The notes beneath the pieces are model-generated. The model was given only the letters and a program-made list of their open reading frames with translations. It searched no databases and was not told where the DNA came from. A program made the translations under genes and the position numbers. A stretch of DNA of 64,000 nucleotides from Brachypodium distachyon (taxonomy: Eukaryota > Streptophyta > Magnoliopsida > Poales > Poaceae), in contig NC_016132.3 in the NCBI RefSeq assembly GCF_000005505.3, positions 6,386,001 through 6,450,000 on the forward strand, in the 5' to 3' direction. This document shows, in pieces, positions 9,448 through 18,016 of the stretch (its first letter is position 1; each line of letters starts with the position of its first letter).

Positions 9448-12423
9448 AGACAAGAGACGCATCCGGTACAACTCAACCCACGAGCTTAAGAAACCTAAGG
9501 TTAATGCTCTTCAGGGGGTTAGCATGGACGAAGTACCAATAGTGAAGGAATACCCAGACGTGTTTCCAGAGGAATTACCAGGCATGCCACCGGACCGTGA
9601 TGTGGAGTTCCTTATTGAGTTAATGCCAGGAAGTGGACCCATAGCCAAGAGACCATATAAGATGGCTGTGGACGAGTTGAAAGAATTGAAGAAGCAGCTA
9701 GCTGAACAGTTAGCGAAAGGGTTCATCCGCCCCAGTTCATCACCCTGAGGAGCACCTGTCCTGTTTGTAGAGAAGAAGGACAAGAGCCAACGGATGTGCA
9801 TTGACTATCGTTCACTCAACGAGGTGACGATAAAGAATAAGTATCCTTTGCCCATAATCAATGAATTATTCGACCAGTTGAAGGGAGCTCAAGTGTTCTC
9901 AAAGATCGATCTGCGATCAGGGTATTTTCAGCTGAAAATTCGGGAGATGGATATACCCAAGACGGCATTCACCACTAGGTATGGACTGTACGAGTACACT
10001 GTGATGCCTTTTGGATTGACTAATGCACCTGCATACTTCATGAACATGATGAACAAGGTGTTCATGGAATTCTTGGACAAGTTTGTCGTAGTTTTCATAG
10101 ATGACATCTTGATCTATTCCAAGAGCAAGGAAGAGCATGAGCAGCATCTGCGCATGATTTTGGAGAAGTTGAGAGCGCACCAGCTGTACGCCAAATTCAG
10201 CAAGTGTGAATTTTGGTTATCAGAAGTCAGCTTTCTTGGACACATAGTGTCAGGATCTAAGGTTGCAGCAGTTACAGAATGGGAGGCATCGAAGAACGTC
10301 GGAGAAGTCCGCAGTTTCCTTGGACTTGCTGGTTACTATCGGAGGTTCATTGAGAATTTCTCCAAAATAGAGAAAACCATGACTGAGCTCTTAAAGAAGG
10401 AAAAGAAGTTTGCCTGGAACGAGTTATGTGAAGAGAGCTTCTAGGAATTGAAGAAAAGACTAGTGTCTGCGCCCATCCTTGTGTTACCTGACCTGCAAGA
10501 GGACTTTCAAGTGTACTGTGACGCCTCACATCAAGGATTGGGAGGAGTCTTAATGCAAGGAGGTAGAGTTGTAGCGTACGCTTCGTGACAACTGAAAAGC
10601 CATGAGGGCAACTACCCCACTCATGATCTAGAATTGGCTTCCATGCCTTAAAAACTTGGAGACACTACCTGATGGGAAAGCATTGTGAGCTGTTTATTGA
10701 TCACAAGAGTCTGAAGTACATTTTCACCCAGAAGGAGCTGAATCTGAGGCAGAGAAGATGGTTAGAGCTGATAAAAGATTATAATCTAAATTTGCAATAC
10801 CATCCAGGCAAGGCTAACGTGGTAGCCGACGCTTTAAGCCGTAAGGGCTATTTGAATGGACTGACAGCAGGAGAATTACCGCCAGAATTGTGCGAACAGT
10901 TCAAGGACCTCAGACTGGAAATAGTACCTGAAGGTTACTTAGCCACTTGGGAAGTACAGCCCACACTGCTAGATAAGATTAGAGAAGCACAGAAGGATGA
11001 CCCGGAAATTAAGGAAATAAAAGAAAATATGGTTATTGGAAAGGCCAAATATTTTCGAGAGGACGACCAGGGAACCATATGGTTCGGAAAACGCATTTTT
11101 GTACCGCAGGATCCAGAACTCAGAAAGTTGATTCTGCAAGAAGCCCACGACTCACCGTACTCAATCCACCCTGGAAACACAAAGATGTACATGGACCTAA
11201 AGAAAACATTTTGGTGGTCCGGATTAAAGCGAGACATTGCAGAGTTCATTACCTTGTGCGATGTGTGCAGCAGAGTTAAAGCCGAACACCAGAAGCCAGC
11301 AGGACTGCTAAGACCGCTGTCAATACCGGACTGGAAATGGGATAAAGTTGGCATGGAATTTATCACCGGGTTACCAAGGACCAGATCTGGATATGATTCC
11401 ATATCGGTAGTGGTTGACCGTTTGACCAAGGTTGCCCACTTCATACCGGTGAAGACCACATACACTAGTGCACAGTTAGCGAAACGCTACATTTCCAGAA
11501 TAGTGTGTTTACACGGAGTGCCCAAGGAGATAGTTTCAGACAGGGGTACCCAATTTACCTCAAGATTTTGGGGACAACTACATGAATCTTTAGGAACGAG
11601 ACTAGAATTCAGCACAGCTTTTCATCCACAGACAGATGGACAAACCGAGAGAGTTAATCAGATCCTTGAAGACATGTTGAGAGCATGCGCTCTAGATTAT
11701 GGATCCAGTTGGGATGACAACCTGCCGTATGCAGAGTTTTCATACAACAACAGCTTCCAAGCCAGCATAGGAATGTCACCATTTGAAGCTTTGTATGGAA
11801 GGAAGTGCAGAACACCATTATTATGGGATGGTGTAGGAGACCGTAGCCTATTCGGCCCGGACATGATAAAGGACGCTGAGGAAAAGGTCAGACTCATCTG
11901 AGACCGACTGAAAGTGGCACAATCAAGACAGAAGAGTTATGCAGATTCCTACGAGATTGAAGGTAGAGCGTACCTTAGAGTTTCACCGATACGCGGAGTT
12001 AAAAGATTTGGAATCAAGGGAAAGTTAGCACCCCGTTTCATTGGACCTTTCAAGATCTTGTCACGCCAAGGAGAAGTGGCCTACAAGCTGGATTTACCGG
12101 AAGCACTGTCCAATGTCCACAACGTCTTCCATGTATCGCAACTGAAGAAGTGTCATCCGGAGATGGCCGACACACCACTAAGGGATATGATACCCCTAGA
12201 AGAAGTCCAGCTGCAGAGTGACCTCACCTATGAGGAGAAACCGATCAGGATCTTGGATACAGCTGAGAGACAAACCCGATCCAAGACCATCAGGTTCTGC
12301 AAAGTTCAGTGGGACCATCACACTGAAGAGGAAGCCACTTGGGAACGCGAAAATGATCTTCGAGAAGACCACCCACACCTCTTTGCTAGCCACACCGAAT
12401 CTCGAGGTCGAGATTCATCTTAA
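9448..12423 (+). pseudogene. Broken pol of element B: RT, RNase H, integrase, chromodomain
   Basis: RT begins with the EYPDVFPEEL linker; the catalytic box reads [10 protein letters not shown] near 10087-10116. RNase H starts near 10440 ([13 protein letters not shown]). Integrase shows the HHCC finger, ending CDVC near 11258, then the catalytic core with SDRGTQF and [10 protein letters not shown]. The first core acidic residue is Glu in GMEF (11356) where Asp is expected. A chromodomain closes the protein (about 12235-12400, with VQWDHH and EATWERENDL). Stops occur near 9746, 10442, 10586 and 11899, and a frameshift near 10650. It was a cDNA-making and integrating polyprotein and cannot work now. 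Confidence 0.9.
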
Positions 12424-12435
12424 GGGGGTTAGGTC
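12421..12435 (+). other. Polypurine tract of element B
   Basis: TAAGGGGGTTAGGTC lies directly against the 3' LTR start TGTAACATCC, the standard place for plus-strand priming. Pol ends just upstream. Confidence 0.6.
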
Positions 12436-15400
12436 TGTAACATCCCAAAAATTTCAAACTTTTACATATGCATTGCATCCATGAGCATCATGCCACATTT
12501 GCATATTTGAATTCAAATTTGAATCTAAAAAGGCTTTAAAAGATTTTATTTCAATTTAAACCCTACGGTTTACACCCATTTGAGCTTCGAATCTTCAAAC
12601 CAATGAGCTATCCCATAATTTTTGGATAATTATTTGGAGTTGAAAAACTATTTTACTTAAATAGTTATATAGCCCTAAAGGCATTTATAGGGCAAATGTA
12701 TTTTTAGATATATTATTTTGAAGGGAAATTACTCCAAAAAGTTGAGTCATGATAGAACATGATTTTACAAATTTTCTGGAATTTATTTGGACCAATTTGG
12801 AGTTCAAAATCAAAAGATATCAAAGAAATAAGAAAAACAGAAAAAGAAAAGGGCTAAAAGAAAAAAAAAGAGAGAAAACCGGACCGGCCCCGCCAAAATG
12901 GGCCGAACCGGCCCAATCCGACCGCGCCCGACCGAGCCAGACCGGCTTAGCGCCGCGCGCGCGCTCGCTGCCACTGACAGGTGGGGCCCATCTGTCAGGG
13001 CCTTCTTCCTCGTTTGGAAAGCGCCCGCGTCCGCCGCCGCTTTCCTTCCTCGCCGCCGCGCGCCGTCATCGCCGAGATCTCCGCGCTTCGTCCATTTTTT
13101 GCAGCCCCGAGCGCATCAATATAAAGCCTGGAGCCCCCTCTCTTCTTCCCCCTTGGTTCCCTTCTCTCTCACGCGCCCACGCCGCCGGAATTCCTCGCCG
13201 GAGCCGCACGCCTGCTGCCGCCGTCTTCGCGTCACGCCGACGAGCTCGGTGAGCCATCGTCGTCGCTGTTTCCTCCTTCGTCTTCCTCTCTCTCTCGCGC
13301 ACACCATGACGCTTGCCGTCTTTGCTTTCGTGCCCTGCAGCGCCCCGACGACCCAAGCCCGAAGCTCCGCCGCCCGTCGCAGACCGCCGCCGCGCTCGTC
13401 TCCATCCTAGGCGAAGCGTCCGCCGTCCCCGAGCGCCGCCGAGCGCGTCCCCGACCATCCCCGCGCTCCCCGCCTCGCCAGAGCACGCCCGCCGCTGCCC
13501 GCCCGTGCCACGCCGCCGCCGGAAGCCTCGCCGGAACCCTAGGTTCCCGGAGGTGACATCCCGACCGTTGGATCTTGATCAGCGGTGTAGATTAGATCGG
13601 ATTGATTCTTTTTAATCGAACCAGTACCAACCAATCGGGAGCTGACACGTGGCACCTATTTTATAAAACGAAAATCTAATTTTAATCCCCCGGAATAATT
13701 AAATGGCACTTTTGCAGAAAAGCCCCTGTAACTTCAAATGATCATATCTTTTAATCTGTTTGGCCAAATTTAATGATCCACACCTTTTTGGAATCCTTAG
13801 GAAATGTAGAATCTTTTGGCACTGTCCAATTTCAAATTTGAATTTTTGAATCACATTCAAATTACAGAATAAGGTTTAATACCATTTAATTCATAACTAA
13901 TTATTTAGATGTTCTTTTTAAATGAAGCTAGTGCCCAAAATTTTGTTTTAATATCCTCTGACCATTGGGCCAGGGAAATAAATATTTTTTGAATTAAATT
14001 GTTTTGCAGATGCAAATAAAACCTTATTTTAGGGTTTAAACCCTAGCTTTTGTTTTTTGATTTAAAACCCTATGCATGTGTTTATAATTACCAATGCTTA
14101 GAACCAGTTGATCACCCAAATAAAATAAACCAAGTCATGTGACTTGTTGCATTGCATCATAACATATCTTATTTTGTCGTGATGTGAATTGTGTGTTTAT
14201 GTATGTGTATGTTTGTTTGTTTCGTATAGTTTTCTCGGAGAGCGAGTCTTGCAAGTGTGACGAGTGTTTGAACTCGAACTACTGTGACAAAGGCAAATTC
14301 ACTTTGATCATTCACCTATTATTTTATTATGCACTAGATTTTATTAGTTGCATTGTTAGGATTATTATTGTATCTATGCTATGCTATGATTCTCCTAGTA
14401 GTACAGGATACCCTCGTCATGACCTTACCACCAATTGCCATCGTAGTAGTAAAATGCTATGCTATGATAATATACGATGGTGGTATTATTACAATGTGAT
14501 ACTATTGAATTACATTATGATTTTTTTCCTAGTGTATGGCAAAACAAGTAATTCAATGAATCGTCCTAGGTGAGCGGCTTTTAATTTTCGGATGTCGTGA
14601 CGTTAGGTCCATTTCTATGGGGCTAACGTCTCTCCGTCTGATTCGGGAGCGTCCATGGTCATCTCCTCGTGCGATTCGGGGAGCGCCTGCGTCACAATGC
14701 GGGATGCCACCCGGGATAACTAGAGACTGGACTAGTTTCCTATTTAGTAGCTTCCAGTACAACCACATGGTAATATGGGCTCTGCCAGGATGGATGTAAG
14801 ACATATGATCCTGGATCCGAGGGATTGTGCAGATGTAGCCGTGTAGGTGGGAACGTAGGTCCCTCAGGTGGTCCGGGTAATTATGGTCTGAAAATTCCTG
14901 TATCGATGCCGTTGCTACTCTGCCCTGAGGACAGCAAGGGATTAACACGTCAATTTTTTGTGGGGATTGTGTACAACCTCTCGAGAGTGTCAAACTAAGT
15001 ACTTAGCCGTGTCCTCGGTTACGGACAATGTTGAGTAACTAGATATGGGGGCTGTAAGGAAGGTCTCACTCATTCCAATTTTCTTAAATAAAACGTATGG
15101 TTTGAACAGGATAGGGGCACTTGATGTATCTACTCAATGTGCTCTAGGTTAATAGGAGCATGGGTGTTTCTACCCCGTGTCCAATAGTGATAAAATTATT
15201 TAATAAAATGATAGGATGATACATTGATTCTTTTATGCAATTAGCCAAACCCCACCTAGCCGAATACTGCATATACTTGACAGGATCTGTTATAACCATT
15301 TTGTGAACCTTGCCAATACATTCAATGTATGGACCCCCTAGTGGCTGCAACGTTTAAATGTTGCAGGTGAACCAGGTGAAGAGTGAGTTACGAATTGTTA

Positions 15401-15679
15401 GGGTTACGAGTTTACATTCCAACATGTTTCGACTTTGGAGTTGTTATGGGACTCCTACATCATCTGCTTTCCGCTGCAAGATTTTCTTTTCTTTTAAGCT
15501 AACCCATGAGGTTATGCAATATCTAAGGTATTATTAAAATTCTGGATCAATGCGATGTAATATATTTTGACCTTTGTATCTTGATATTACATCTTGAAAC
15601 TGTGTGTGCTAGCGAGTCGATCCAGGGACTAGCACTGTAAGCACAGAGATCGAACTTTGTAAGGGGGAGGATCGCTTCA
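12436..15679 (+). repeat. 3' LTR of element B (3244 bp)
   Basis: Bounded by TGTAACATCC and GGATCGCTTCA. Layout: AT-rich head, adenine-rich tract, GC-rich segment with a palindrome near 12974, TATAAAG at 13120-13126, a strongly GC-rich leader to about 13552, then AT-rich sequence to the end. The leader looks like a host gene 5' end: a donor-like GGTGAGCC near 13248 with CTGCAG near 13340, and a donor at 13553 matched by a T-rich acceptor ending TATAG at 14229. The second GT-AG pair is also present in the solo LTR. Confidence 0.9.
13120..13126 (+). promoter_or_regulatory. LTR TATA box of element B
   Basis: TATAAAG, shared in position with the 5' LTR fragment (CCCTATAAAGCC near 6822) and with a TTATAA in the solo LTR (about 6064-6069). 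A GC-rich leader follows, as in grass genes. Confidence 0.6.
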
Positions 15680-16631
15680 CCCGGGATGCCGGCGTGAAGG
15701 GATGGAGCCCCCGGGGGCAGATCTGTGAATGGGGCATCCTCGCCGGTGATCCCCTTCACCCACTCTTGGATCACCTCTGGCGTCAAACCCACGCTTTGTA
15801 GGCGTGTGATGTCGACGGGCCCCGTGTACAACCACGCGGGGCGAGACTGCAGCTGCAGGGCGCGATGCGCCGGCTGACCTAGGTGCGCGCCACGTCCAGA
15901 TCGGTGAGCCCCGCAAGCCGCAGGGCCTTGATCTTCTTGACGATGGGAAGGAGCTCCGCGTCTCGGCTCTAGCGGTCCCGCCAGCTGCTGTTACTCGCCG
16001 GCAGCTCGGTGGGCGTATGGATGAACTCGTCGGGTTCATCCACGCGAACCCAACACCAGTCCGCGCACCACTCCTTCTCGATCTTCTTATCGGTCCGCAC
16101 GATGAACTCCGATTTCATCTTGTCGCGGGCACGGAACGAGACCCCCGACGACATTGCTCCCGACTGCTCGACGCGCGGGTAGAAGTAATGGCGGAACAAC
16201 GCCACCGATGGCATCACCCCGACAAACCCCTCGCAGAGAAATTGGAAGACGGTGAGAAGGAAGAGGGATGTGGGGTGGAGCTACGCAACCTTGAGCTGGT
16301 ACGCCGCCATGAGAGCGTGGACAAAAAGGGAGTACGGGGGTACGAACCCAGCAAGTATGAAGCGGCCGAACACCCGGAAGTTGTTGTCCTAGTGGTCGCC
16401 GCCGGCGGGGAAGATGAGCGTCTCGCCGTACTCGTTGAACGAGGTGGCGACGGCGTGCCGAATCTTGTCGACCCCCTTGCCGTTGTAGCCGGGCTTGAAG
16501 AAGGCCCGCGTGGCCCTAATCTCCCGGTTCCTCTGATCTTTCTCCGACAAGAGCTTCTTGGGAGCTTTCTCGCCCTTGTCGACCGCAGAGCTTGTGGAAC
16601 CCTTCTCTCTCTTGGGGGCCTTGGGCACCAT
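15680..16631 (-). pseudogene. Antisense ORF remnant of element A
   Basis: Reads on the minus strand from ATG 16631, opposite to gag-pol, between pol and the 3' LTR. It starts with a Lys/Ser-rich segment and continues into the stretch FVPPYSLF...GVMPSVALFRHYF, which resembles the plant 'putative gypsy type transposon' domain (Pfam Transposase_28). It is clearly homologous to the antisense ORF of element C. Two in-frame TAG codons (near 16391 and 16283) sit where C has Gln. The C-terminal part is cut off at 15680 by LTR B. Tat elements such as Grande and Retand carry ORFs in this position; function is unknown. Confidence 0.75.
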
Positions 16632-16636
16632 GGAGA

Positions 16637-17039
16637 ATGTAGGTGGCGATGAGCAGGATTAGGGGCGCGAGGAGGAATCGGGATGAAGAGGAAGGACTGG
16701 AGGCTAAGTGATTTCCCCCTCAGCACAGCAGTGGGGTTTTATGGCACCCAGGCGATGAGCAACAGTCACATCCGCACCCTACAGGTGCGCTAGGGAGAAC
16801 TACGTTTTAAGGGGGAAATGCGCGACGTGGCCTTAACCGCCCGCAGTTAAGGGGAAGCTTAGGGCAGAAATCTCGCCCCCCCCCCCCACTCTGCGCGTAA
16901 TGGCGGAGTCCTTGGAGTAGCACATGGTCAGGAACCCGAAACGGCTAGGGACCCACGCGTCGTTAGGGCGTAGCCCGGCAACCGACCAAGGAAGATTTCG
17001 CCCGGGAACAAGCGTTGCCGGCCCGTGCCCGGGGGCTAC
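16637..17039. other. Noncoding 3' internal region and polypurine tract of element A
   Basis: No credible coding frame. A cytosine run lies near 16877-16886. The end, CCCGGGGGCTAC against the 3' LTR start TGTCGCACC, is the likely polypurine tract. Confidence 0.5.
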
Positions 17040-18016
17040 TGTCGCACCAGTGGCACCCGGGGTACCACCGTTGCACAACGCGTGGGTCGCCTCGCTTGTT
17101 CCCCGCAAGGACGACATCCTGGGCAACACAGGGCGAGCTGCTCGAGAAGCCACCGGCCCGGTAGGAGCCTGGGAAGGGGTTTGCCTCGGAGCAGAACTAG
17201 CCGGGCTGTGGGGGTTATCCCGAAAGACAGCGTGAAGATCCCCGTCGGACACCTCCCGGGAAGCTCACTTGCCGGGGAGGGTGTCTCCTGGCGCAGGCGC
17301 TTACAACAGGGCCGATGCCTAGTGCAGGCAGAGTATCGACGCCACGTGGCCGCCTGACAGGCCCCTTCTATGCAGGGCTGGTCGGAGCGTGGAGTGTGGC
17401 ACAAGCCGAGCATTGAATGCTCGGACAGGGAGGAGGTTACCCGTCTAGTCAGCCTACAGTGAGTAGCTTGCAATGAATAGCCCGCAGTGAATCTAGTGAG
17501 TAGCTTGCAGTGGATGGCCCTATCTACAGTGCGTTTTACCGTGCATGCACGCCAGCGCAGCAAAGGCAAGATGCCTGGTCTTCGTTCAGCGCGTGTCCTG
17601 AGGCACGTCCCCATGCAGACCGAGGCACCTGTGGTATCTCTTTGAGTATAAAAGGAGGACCAGCGCCACCGGTCAAGGGGTTCGGGTTCTGGTTCTTCTA
17701 AGGTTGGACTGGAGCTGGGTTACAATCCCGAGAGATTTAGTCCAGAAGTAGCAGTGGCCACTTAGCAGAAAGGAAGAGAGCGCCCGGTGGCTTCCCCGGC
17801 AACCTGTAATCACTTGATTCATTGGTTAATACACACTCAGAAGCAGGACGTAGGGTTTTACACCTCCGGGTGGCCCGAACCTGGGTAAACCGACTTGTAC
17901 CTTGCTACGCTCGTCATTGGCCTTGCCGGCGATCGCCGGAGTGATCCCCACCGCCCACTGCCGAACCTAAAAGGGGGTGCCTCGCATCCCCGGTGTCTAA
18001 GCACCGGGCTACGACA
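17040..18016 (+). repeat. 3' LTR of element A (977 bp)
   Basis: Begins TGTCGCACCAG after the polypurine tract and ends CTACGACA. Its right half matches bases 1-496. TATAAAA at 17647-17653. The next base, 18017, is in the middle of the RT gene of element C. Confidence 0.85.

Larger units (their letters stand above)
3089..15679 (+). mobile_element. Ty3/gypsy chromovirus B (Tekay-like), nested in A
   Basis: LTRs begin TGTAACATCC and end GGATCGCTTCA. The internal region codes, in order, an extra ORF, gag with zinc knuckle, protease, RT, RNase H, integrase and a C-terminal chromodomain, which places it among chromoviruses. The 3.2-kb LTR length fits the Tekay clade (for example rice RIRE3/Retrosat-type elements, from general knowledge). 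The 5' LTR is split by a solo LTR and lacks about 2.5 kb of its 3' part plus the primer-binding site. Flanking 5-mers differ (CCTCA left, CCCGG right), so no target duplication supports a simple insertion. Confidence 0.85.
1..18016 (+). mobile_element. Ty3/gypsy element A, Tat lineage, interrupted by element B
   Basis: Bases 1-496 repeat near-identically at about 17523-18016, so these are the two LTRs of one element; the 5' LTR is cut by the window edge. Between them lie a primer-binding-like site, gag and protease remnants (559-3088), element B (3089-15679), the antisense ORF remnant (15680-16631), a polypurine tract and the 3' LTR. RT, RNase H and integrase are missing, so sequence was lost between 3088 and 15680. 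Lineage is inferred from the D-N-G-A protease motif, the antisense ORF with its gypsy-type domain, and the close match of layout to element C. It is not autonomous. Confidence 0.8.
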
